Source: Baffinella frigidus (taxonomy: Eukaryota > Cryptophyceae > Cryptomonadales > Baffinellaceae). From it: a stretch of 35,013 bases of DNA. Both the position numbers and the translations under genes were made by a program. The notes below the pieces were generated by a model. The model made no database searches. It was not told the origin of the DNA and worked only from the letters and a program-made list of their open reading frames with translations. Positions 1 through 8,411 of this stretch are shown here, one piece after another (the first letter of the stretch is position 1; each line of letters begins with the position of its first letter). The stretch is from NCBI GenBank assembly GCA_026770585.1, contig MU646505.1, positions 17,413 to 52,425 on the forward strand. The letters run 5' to 3'.

Positions 1-125
1 CTGATCCGGGGCAGCGAGAGCTTGCCTGGCCCGGGGCAGCGAGAGCTTGCCTGACCCGGGGCAGCGAGAGCTTGCCTGACCCGGGGCAGCGAGAGTTTGC
101 CTGGCCCGGGGCAGCGAGTGGTTGC
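1..125. repeat. 25-bp minisatellite, about 5 copies
   Basis: A GC-rich unit (core GGGGCAGCGAGAGCTTGCCT) recurs at a 25-bp period, with the motif GCAGCGAGAG starting at 11, 36, 61 and 86; the last copy is diverged. It lies immediately upstream of the first recognisable exon of the + strand gene (155), so it is probably intronic. Every unit contains a CAG that could act as a decoy 3' splice site. Confidence 0.9.
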
Positions 126-154
126 CTGACGCGGGGAGAGGCATTGCGGGGCAG

Positions 155-2941
155 GTGGACATTTTCGACATTCAAGTCCCGAAGGGCATGGTCGGAGGAG
201 AGTTGCAAGTACGTCTCCCCACCGCGACCCACCCTGGGTTGCGAGCCTCTCTCCCCCTCCTTCCTCCACCCTCTTTTCGCACCCTCTATTCCTCTCCTCC
301 CTTCCTATTCGACCTAAGCCTCCTTTCGTGGGCAGCATCTGGCGAAGCGGACAAAGCGGGGCAGCCCCCCCCCCCGTTGTTTGCCCCCTGGCCGCGAGCG
401 GCTCGAGTGGGGGTGCCCGACGCTGCGTGTTGCTAGGAGCCGTGTGTTGTCCACGACAGGCCAAGGCGAGGTTTGCCAGGTGGTGCCGCACCTCATCAGT
501 ACGATCTGCCCAGAATCCTCGCGCGTGGTATCAAGTTAGTGGTTGGTCACTTTTCAAAAGGCTTAGTGGCCTATCGAGTATCATCCGGGCCCAGTGAGGG
601 TAATAAAGCAGAAGAAGAAGTCTGACCAGAATGTGCATCTGGCACAGATATTTGAGCCGCACGACAGCGAGGAGAGGGCACGGAATCCTACCAACCTTAA
701 GTACCGGGGCGCGCCTGCCTACGTCGAAGCTGCTGAGGTGCATGCCACCCCCTACCGCTGCCCAACGCCCGCTAGCCTCGCACCCATGTTGCCGCCAGGC
801 CATGCCCGCAATGTCGCCTAGAAGCAACTTGCCGGTCCGCCATCTACTCTGCACAAATCGTGTCTTCGCTCTTCGCGTGCTCACACCAGTAGTGTGCACT
901 TGCCAGCACGATGGCGGCATGAAGCCGGCATGGTGGCAGCATGGTGGCGCGAGATGGACGTGGGCGCGTCTCGGGTGGCGATTTTGTGATGCCTCTGACG
1001 GCAGTCCTGGTCTGCACCGTCCGCCTGCGCAGGAGAACAAGCGGACCACCATGCCGGGCAACGCCTACTACACCTGGACGGACTTCTCGCTTCCCGACGT
1101 TCGCTCGGTGCCTTGCCGCAACCTGCACCCTTGCACTTGCACCGCGTTCAAAGGATGTGCCCCCTGAGCTCCCACCTGCCACGCAGCGCGTACCTGCGAG
1201 TCTCTGCCGGCAGGCACTGCTGGCAGCCCCCCCCCTGTGAGTGCAGTGGGGGGTGTTGGGTCAGCTGCGCACTCCAAGTGCGCACCTGGCAGGAACATGG
1301 TCGCTCAACTCCGAGTGGCGCCCCGGTCGGCGTGAGCGGCACTTTCTGTGTGCTTGCTTGCACGGACTCCCTAGCAAAGACTCTCTAGCTAGCAGGGCGA
1401 GCGAGGCACCGCCAGGATGCCATAGCAAGCACGCAGGGTGAGTCAGGCACGGGGGGCGCATCGTGACGACCAGAGCACCGCTCGTTTCAGGTCAACTCGG
1501 CGCGGCGAGTGTCGCTGGTCCTCGAACAATATAAGATCGCCAACGCCAGCTACCCCTACACTGGTTGCCCCCCCCCCCCGCCTGGCTGCCTGGCTGCCTT
1601 CCTTCCTGCCGGCCTGGCTGCCGTCCTTTCTTCCTTCCTGGGTGCCTGGCTACCGGCCCGCTACCCCCTGCCAGCCTCGGCCAGGCCTCGTTGCAGCGTC
1701 ACCCGCCCTGGGTGCAACCGCTTCAGTACTCGAGGGTTAACGTGCTTGTATGCAGTGCTGATAAGTGCTGCCTCCTCTCACCAAACTGGTTCTAGTTGTA
1801 TTCAGGCGAGATCTACTGTCGAGCGTCAGTTGATGAGAAACTACCGGCCTGTGCTCTACTCCCAGTGAGCGCCTCAAGAGCGTTTGCCGAGGCTGGCCAT
1901 CCCTGTTGAGGTGGCTGACGACGCGCTCTGGTTGATGGTGGTGGCAGGCGAGCTGGAGATCTGGAGCGAGGAAACTCCCTCCACCAGGTGCGTGCCCTTC
2001 CTGGAATGTCACCCTTGCTTGCATGTCAGCCTTGCTTGGGTGTCATGCGACAAGTGTGTCGTGGCATGGCATGTGAGACGCGCGGAACGCAGACCCTCAG
2101 GGCCGATCCCCTCGCGGTGGTATTGTAGGATTCGCCTCTGCTTGCATTCTCGGCCGGGTCGGGCATGTCCAGAAAATCAAAACCTTTATCCTATAGGCAA
2201 GAGGGTTATGCCAAGACAGTTTGAACCACCTAGCATATCACAAAATTGGGGAATTTTGGTCACCCCCCCCCGGATGTTTCCCGACGCAACCTGGAAAAAG
2301 TTCTCGGCAACCCTGACTGCAGAATGGGTTGGCTGATCGGTGGAGTGCTCTTCTGTGGTCCGGCAGAGGGATCTTCGCGTTCTCGGCGGTGCTCTTCGGG
2401 TGTGGCGGCGCGGCCGTCGGCCTCATCTCCGCCAGGTTGCGACCAACCACCCTCGCGACCAACCCTAGCCTGTTGCCGATCAGAGCATCAATCTGCCTGC
2501 TGCCTGATTCGAGATGATGCGCCACTCATGCAGGCGTGTGTGCTTCCCACTTGTCCTGACTCCTGGTCGTGCCCCCCCCCCTCCTTCCTGTGCTGCCTCC
2601 GGAGCCTCGATCCTGACGGAGATGTCGCGGGGCACAGGCAGGCGATCCAGAACCAGGACATTGTTGGAACCTTGTTCCCGGTCATCGCCGGGTCACTTCC
2701 CTCCCCTCCGAAACCCCTCTTTCCCAGTCTTCGTCCCCAACCCCCCTTTTTCACTCCTCGCTCCCCAACCCCTCTTTTCCACACTCGATGTTTCCCGCAA
2801 GCTCAACCGTTGGTCGTCACGTGACGTGCTTGGAAGCTAATTGTCATGAATAGTCTTGGCCCACGTCGAGGCAGGATGCCCATGACCTGGCCTCGTTATT
2901 TCCGCCGGCTCTCTGTCAAGGGACTCTCCAGCCTTCCTCTC

Positions 2942-3008
<67 letters not shown>

Positions 3009-4421
3009 CTCTCTGCCACCCTCAGACACTGGATGCAAACCGTGACGCCAGGGTGGAGGTGAGTAACTCTGTGGACATTGTGGTGGCTGGGTGGTGATTG
3101 TGGTGGCTGGCTTTGGCTGCAGGGCGGCGGCGGCGGCGGTGGGAGGCCTGGCCGTTGCCTGGCTCTTCATCAACGTGAGTTCCCCGTCTGTGACCCTCTC
3201 TCGGGTTACCAGCTGGCACCATCACCGCAGGGCTACCAGCCTGCCCCATCACCGCACTGTTGTGAATCAGGTCTCGAAGTTGTGGCCACCTCGCGGGTGG
3301 GGGCGGGTGCTGTCCTGCACGGCCAGTCTGAACGGGCACATGTTGTCACTTGCCAGAGCGGGCAGATGTTGTCACTTGCGAGCGGGTGTTGGGCAGATGT
3401 TGTCCTGAAGGGCCCTTCAGGTGTTGCCCAACATGATGTTGCTCTGCATGGCCAGGCGGCGTGGCTCATCACCTCCACTCTGGCCACAGCCCTCGAGCTG
3501 TCACAAAATTACTACATCTACAGTCCGGAATTGACGGCGTGGTTCGTCATCACTCTCGTCCTTGGCTCCCTCTGGCTGGGCATCGTTCAGAGTTTCAAGT
3601 AACCCCCCCCCGCCCCCCCCGCTCGCTGGCTGCAGTCCCCGCGCCTGAGCTGCGTGTGACTGACTGACTGAGTGGGGAATGCGTGGGGCTGGTTCGCAGA
3701 GAGGGGCTGGTTCGCAGAGAGGGGCTGGGTGGCTCACGGGTTTCCTTCCACAGGTGGTACCTGGACAGATTTGTGAATCAAGAGCAGAGAGAGGAGATGA
3801 AGGAGTTTCTCAACTCATTCGCGGCTGGCGAAGCCTCCGTCACCAAGCGCTCTGCCGCCGCCCCCGCCGCCACTGCCCCCCCCACTCCGGTGCTGACCCC
3901 GTCCTCTCTCCGCCCCCGCCCCCGCCCGCCGCCCCCGCTCTGGTGCTGCCCGCCAGCCACGTGCCTCCACCCACCGCCCCCACGCTGCTAGGCTCCCTGT
4001 GCCCAGGTGCACCGCGCTTGTACACTGGGCGCGCATATTTGGGGGCTGAGGCAGGGGCCGCGGCTGAATATCGGGAGTTGCGAATGCCGGGGACCTCAGC
4101 TCGTGTGCGAAGAACGACACTGTGTGCCTCTGCTTACACTCTGCCTCTGCTGGCACGCGAGGAACGTTGCCTCGGCATTCGCCCCACTGTGCGCCTGCTC
4201 AGGGCGCGTGCCGAGTGCATGGTGGTGATGGCGTGGTGCACTGGTGGTGGTTGCGTCCTTGGCAGGCCTCCACGGACGCCGGCAAGGACACGGCCCCGGC
4301 CCCGGCGGCCGAGGCAGGCAGCGGCAGCGGCAGCGGCAGCGGCAGCGGCAGCGTCAGCGTCAGCGTCAGCGTCAGCGTCAGCGTCAGCGTCAAGGGCAAG
4401 CGCGCGAGCAAGCGCGACTGA
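155..4421 (+). CDS. Unidentified multi-pass membrane protein, 3' part, at least 12 exons
   Basis: I do not recognise this family. Phase-compatible exons are: 155-208, about 612-737, 1033-1107, 1491-1563, 1806-1864, 1911-1987, 2367-2435, 2638-2691, 3026-3058, 3123-3174, 3456-3598, 3754-3889 and 4266-4421 (TGA). All introns are GT-AG; the one at 1865-1910 is only 46 bp. The N-terminal half is polar and includes TWTDFSLPDVRSVNSARRV and YPYTGEIYCRASVDEK. Hydrophobic segments follow: GIFAFSAVLFGCGGAAVGLI, an Ala-rich AVGGLAVAWLFIN that runs into AAWLITSTLATALEL, and AWFVITLVLGSLWLGIVQSF. Next comes a charged stretch, WYLDRFVNQEQREEMKEFL, then a low-complexity Ala/Pro and Gly-Ser/Val-Ser tail ending GKRASKRD. 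This suggests three or four membrane spans and a basic cytosolic tail. The start codon is probably left of the window. Exons before 1033 are the least certain. Confidence 0.7.
2939..3005. repeat. (TCTG)n(TC)n microsatellite in an intron
   Basis: A compound CTGT/TCTG tract passes into uninterrupted CT dinucleotides. It lies in the intron 2692-3025, about 20 bases before the acceptor CTCAG at 3025, so on the coding strand it forms a very long polypyrimidine tract. Confidence 0.9.
4314..4390 (+). repeat. Coding hexanucleotide repeat GGCAGC/GTCAGC
   Basis: Within the last exon of the + strand membrane-protein gene, a block of GGCAGC units (Gly-Ser) changes abruptly to GTCAGC units (Val-Ser), all in frame. 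Two homogeneous blocks that differ by one base per unit are what expected replication slippage spreading a single G-to-T change would produce. Confidence 0.9.
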
Positions 4422-4535
4422 CACCCATCTCTCTGTCAATACATTCTCCGGTTTCAGCCATCGGCTGTGTGTACTCAATCTGTAGATTTCTCTCCCACTC
4501 TCCCCGCACACTCACACCACTTGTGGGCTGCCAGT
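4422..4535. other. 114-bp convergent intergenic spacer
   Basis: This separates the TGA of the + strand membrane-protein gene (4419-4421) from the TAG of the STIMATE homologue (4536-4538, - strand). Both 3' untranslated regions must lie here or overlap the neighbouring gene. I see no clear polyadenylation signal on either strand. Confidence 0.7.
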
Positions 4536-6625
4536 CTACCTCTGCTCAACAGACGGGAAGCTTCCGTACATGCCAGGAAAGCTCGGGAGTTCCTTCTTGT
4601 AGGAGTCCGGGGCCGACATGAGGTAGTTGTCCACGATCCAGAACTGTCGAAAGAGGCGAGACACCCCGTCAGGGCAGGCACACTTGAGGGCAGGCACGGC
4701 GTCACGCTCGGGGGCAGGCACCGCGTGACGCTGCACCACACGCGCTGGACCAGTGCCCCTGTGCCCCGCAGCCCGCACGTTTCACCCGCATGAGGCTGTG
4801 GCGCAGGCACGGCCCAGAGGCCTGTTCACAGAGGCCTGTTTGCGATGCAGACCGTCTTCGAGTGTCAGCCGATTGCACACACCCTGCTGTACCAATACAC
4901 CTGGTGTGTACATGCTGGAAGGGTAGGAAAGGAAAGGAACGCACCTGGAAGGCGTTGAGGAGGAGGGGGAGGAGGACGAGAACAATGAAGAGCTCCAGAT
5001 GCGGATTGAAGCAAAGTGGTGACAGAATGATCGTCCCCATTTGCCCCAGTGGAACGACAAAGATCCACTGCACACACTGCGCGCGAGGAGGAGCAAGTGG
5101 CTGTCAGCCAAGCGTGGTTGGGGCAAGCGTCACTCAGGCACTGGCCCTGGCATGTGGCGTCGTGGCATCGCCCAGCGCGGTGGCAGGGGGTGACGCGAGG
5201 CCTGTGGAGAGCAGCCGCGAGCAGCACCACATGAGGGGGCGGAAACTGCGAGAGGCTGGGAGGGAGGGCGGGAGGGGGGGCAGAGGCTGGGGGTGTGTAG
5301 GTAGGTAGGTACCGCAGCGGCGAGCTTGCACCCGACCACGACTCCGCACCAAACCCCCACCTGCTGGAGCCACCTCCGCCAATTCGGAGGCTCCCCGTAG
5401 TCCCCACTCGCTACATTCAACCCCCACCTGCAAAGTAAGACACCATTCCGCGGCTTTTCAGTCAACGCGGCCCAGCAAGGATGCTTGCACTCAAGGTCAG
5501 TCTCGAGGCTGCATGTCAGCTGGCGCCAGTCTGCTGGGGGGCGACCCCTCCCTCCCTCCCTCCCTCCCTCCCTCCCTCCATCCACTGTGGTCGGGGGAGA
5601 TGCCACCTCCCCATCCACCAGACACAAGCCACACGCTCTCGAGTCTGACAGGGATCACATGCGTGCCAGGGTCGGCTGCGAGGGAAAGAGGGAGGGAGGG
5701 ATGTATGGAGTGAGTGAGTGAGTGAGTGAGTGGGTGAGTGAGGGAGGGAAGGAAGGAGGGAGGGGGGCGCACTCGAGTTGAATGTGTTGTTCGACTTTTC
5801 GCAGGATGATAAAGTTGAGCCACACGATCAGGGTCGTGTCCGTCAGGATTTGGACGAGATAGAAGGGGCACGGATCAGTCTTGCCCGCGAAGATCACGGA
5901 GATGAAGATGTTGATGAAGTGCGCGAGGCCCGCTCCGATGCCGTTCTTCGCCGCGTCGAACTGCCATCCCCCCATCGCGTGCTCACACTTGTCAGTGCCA
6001 GAGCTTCCAGCGCGGGGCGCGAGTCATTGACTGTGTCCCCTCAGTTGAGCTGAGTGTCGGTCGGGGGTAACCCCCCACCCACGCAGAAGCACCCCACCTC
6101 TCCATCAGGGCCAGGAAACCAACCGCGCTCCACCAGCGCCAGAATGCTCCTTCCCTCACCTCGCCGCCGCCTGACTGATCTCCCACGCTCACGACGCGCT
6201 GCCCGCCAAATCTACGCACGAGCCCGGGGAATGTGGAGAGTGGAATAGGGCACATCGAAAACTCTTACAGGGCGGCAGGGGGATGGCACCTTGAAGACGT
6301 TGACGGGGCGGCGCGGCGTCTCCTGGTACCTCTTGATGATCAGCGCCGTGAACGATAGCACCGCCAGCACCCCTTGCACCATGAATCTGGTTGAGGCTTT
6401 AGGGTTAGTGTTAGGGGTGATGGATTAGGGTTTAGGGTGTAGGGTTGAGGGTTTGGGGTTTAGGGTGTAGGGTTAAGAGTTTGGGGTTTGGTTTAGGGTT
6501 CAGGGTTTAGGATTTCGGGCTTAGTTTGTAGGGTTTAGGGTTTAGGGTGGAGGGTGGAGGGTGGAGGATGGAGGATGAAGGATGGAGGGTTGAGGGTTGA
6601 GGGTTAAGGATTGAGGGGTTAGGGT

Positions 6626-6657
<32 letters not shown>

Positions 6658-7551
6658 GGGTGAAGTGCGAGGGTTGAGGTTTGAGAATTGGGGTGTAAGG
6701 GTTCAGGATTTAGGGTTGAGGCTTTAGAATTTAGGGTTTAGGGTTTAGGGTTTAGGGTTTAGGGTTTAGGGTTTAGGGTTTAGGGATAATGATGGAGGGT
6801 TTATGATTGAGGGTCGAGACTTGAGGGTTTGGGGTTTAGGGTTCAGGGTTCAGGGTTTAGGACGGAGGTTTTAGGGTTCAGGGTTCAGGGTTTGGGGTGG
6901 ATGTTCTAGGGTTTAGGGTTGACGGTTCAGGGTTTAGGGTTTGGGGTTAAGGGTTTAGGGTTTAGGGTTCAGGGTTGAGGTTGTGGGGAGAAGGGATGAG
7001 GGTCGAGGGTCGAGGGTCGAGGGTCGAGGGTCGAGGGTTCGAGGGTTCGAGGGTTGAGGGTTCAGTGTTTATAGTTTAGGGTTTATAGTTTAGGGTTTAG
7101 GGTCTAGGGTTTAGGGTTTAGGGTTTAGGGTTTAAGGGTTAGGGTTTAGGGTTTAGGGTTTAGGGTTTAGGGTTTAGGGTTTAGGGTCTAGGGTTTAGGG
7201 TTGAGGGTTCAGGGTTTAGGGTTTAGGGTTTAGGGTTTAGGGTTTAGGGTTTAGGGTTTAGGGTTTAGGGTTCAGGGTTTAGCATTTGGGTTTAGGATTT
7301 TATGGTTTAGGGTTTAGGGTTGAGGGTTGAAGGTGGAGGGTCCAAGGTTGAGGGTTGAGGAGTTCGAACCCGAAGCTTCCGAAGAAGTCGCAGATCGAGT
7401 GGCACTTGTGCACCTGCAAACACGGACCGACATTGTCTGCGGGAGCCACATGCACAGGAATTTGTATTTGGGAAAAGGGGAGGGGTCTCTGCTTCACCCT
7501 GGTGAGAGAGGCCAGGTTGCAGAGAAAACGCAAGCCGCGAAAAAGTTCCAT
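4536..7551 (-). CDS. STIMATE/TMEM110-like ER membrane protein, complete, 7 exons
   Basis: Exons in coding order are 7551-7498, 7413-7370, 6386-6290, 5960-5773, 5427-5313, 5067-4945 and 4643-4536. Phases match and all six introns are GT-AG, giving 242 codons plus TAG. Residues 31-53 (SFGFMVQGVLAVLSF then TALIIKRY) follow human STIMATE closely. So do FDAAKNGIGAGLAHF, the SGDYGEP loop, NPHLELFIVLVLLPLLLNAF and FWIVDNYLM. About five membrane spans are predicted near 34-52, 72-91, 97-117, 150-172 and 186-210. The product is shorter than human STIMATE (about 294 residues) because the C-terminal tail after FWIVDNYLM is brief. In animals STIMATE helps STIM1 activate store-operated calcium entry at ER-plasma membrane junctions; whether that role holds here is inference. 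The ATG at 7551 is chosen because it opens an 18-codon exon with a good donor (GTGAAG) in the right phase; it is the least certain part. Intron 2 is a telomere-like repeat. Confidence 0.92.
5547..5578. repeat. (CCCT)n microsatellite in a STIMATE intron
   Basis: CCCT units repeated about eight times lie inside the intron 5428-5772 of the - strand STIMATE gene. On the coding strand the tract reads as AGGG units. Confidence 0.85.
5707..5741. repeat. (GAGT)n microsatellite in a STIMATE intron
   Basis: GAGT/GTGA units repeat about eight times, with one GGGT variant. They lie in the same intron as the CCCT tract, close to the 5' splice site that follows the exon ending at 5773. On the coding strand they read as ACTC, a pyrimidine-rich tract. 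Confidence 0.85.
6395..7345. repeat. Interstitial telomere-like array (TTTAGGG)n filling STIMATE intron 2
   Basis: About 950 bp of TTTAGGG and close variants (TTGAGGG, TTCAGGG, GTCGAGGG, TGGAGGG), with near-perfect stretches near 6736-6782, 7144-7190 and 7211-7270. The flanking exons (7413-7370 ending in SFG, and 6386-6290 starting FMVQGVLAV) join in phase to give SFGFMVQG, matching human STIMATE. The array is therefore intron 2 (6387-7369), not a chromosome end. The coding-strand orientation is CCCTAAA. The intron starts gttcgaact followed by CCTCAACCCTCAACC and ends CCTCAACCAG. Confidence 0.95.
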
Positions 7552-8411
7552 TGGGCGGGGAACGGCGGGCGCTTTGCGCGCTTGCCATGGCTTGGTGGCG
7601 CCACGCCAAGGCGGCGGGCAGCGCCCAGGCAAAACCCTCTGTGCTGCCCGCCAACGCCTCTTATCTTCCGCCAAGCAACGGCGTTGGTGGCCGTGTTGGG
7701 AGTATTAACGGTCTCCCTTTCTTCGCACACTGACCCCCCCTCACACACACACCGCACAGATTGCGCATGCAGGTACTCTAAAGGTCCTGCGAGTCGCGAT
7801 CCGGATCGGGGGCTTTGAGGGGAGATTGCGAATTGCTGAAAACAGGCCCGCCCGCAACAGAGTTGGGTGGTCAGCTGACCTGGGCTGGCACTCGGGTGCG
7901 CATCATCAGCATATCCAGCATCTGCGGCGCGCTGCCTGAACTCATCCCGAGGCCCGCTTCTTGGAAATCCGGGCTGGTGATGACTCACCTCTCAAAAGCC
8001 ACCCAAGACTGCGGGCTTCAGAAAGCCATCCCAGACTGAACGCTTTCTCGCAACATGGCGGATTTGGCGGAAAGGGCATCTGTCTTTGCCATTACCCACC
8101 TCCCAGAACCGAAGAAGGTGGCTCATCCCCTCGCTCATCCAGCCGACGTTCCCTCACCCGCCTTCTCCGCCCAGCTTTCTTTTCCCGATTGCGTTGGGAA
8201 TGCTGGCTTTTGACCTCGGGAGCACTGTACCCCCGAACCCGGTCTGAGAGGAGTGGTTTCGAGGGGTTCGGGTGTACGCGTGGGGGTCTGAAAGGGTTGG
8301 TTCCACCGCACTGAACACCAGGCTGATGGGTCGCTTCGACGTCCTCTCGCCCATTCAGCCGATTCCTGCTTTCTTCTCCCCCCATCTTTCTTCGAGGCCG
8401 ATTGCTTTGGA
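7552..8411. promoter_or_regulatory. Divergent intergenic spacer between the STIMATE and WDR37 homologues
   Basis: The spacer separates the proposed ATG of the - strand STIMATE gene from the proposed ATG of the + strand WDR37 gene, so it should hold both promoters. I see no TATA box in a convincing position. An imperfect direct repeat (AAAGCCACCCAAGACTG and AAAGCCATCCCAGACTG) lies at about 7995-8038, followed by ACATGGCGGATTTGGCGG. Upstream non-coding exons may also be here. Several medium-length open frames cross the spacer on both strands, but none resembles a protein I know. Confidence 0.5.

Noticed and set aside
1-125. CRISPR-like array
   Set aside because: The units are contiguous with no unique spacers; this is a minisatellite in a eukaryotic gene. 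The same applies to 23041-23127 and 28980-29072.
3026-3058. EF-hand-like reading (TLDANRDARVE) in the + strand membrane protein gene
   Set aside because: That frame needs the donor at 2681 and leaves the next hydrophobic exon out of phase. The donor at 2692 gives GHWMQTVTPGWR and keeps every later junction in phase.
3059-4510. Arg/Gln-, Ala/Asp- and Leu/Thr-rich frames over the GGCAGC/GTCAGC block
   Set aside because: They are shadow frames of the in-frame Gly-Ser/Val-Ser repeat.
6395-7345. True telomere or chromosome end
   Set aside because: Coding exons of one gene lie on both sides and join in phase, and the repeats are degenerate and internal.
8053-8072. YY1/E2F-like motifs (ACATGGCGGATTTGGCGG) in the divergent spacer
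   Set aside because: Short GC-rich matches are expected here by chance, and the factors are not known for this lineage.
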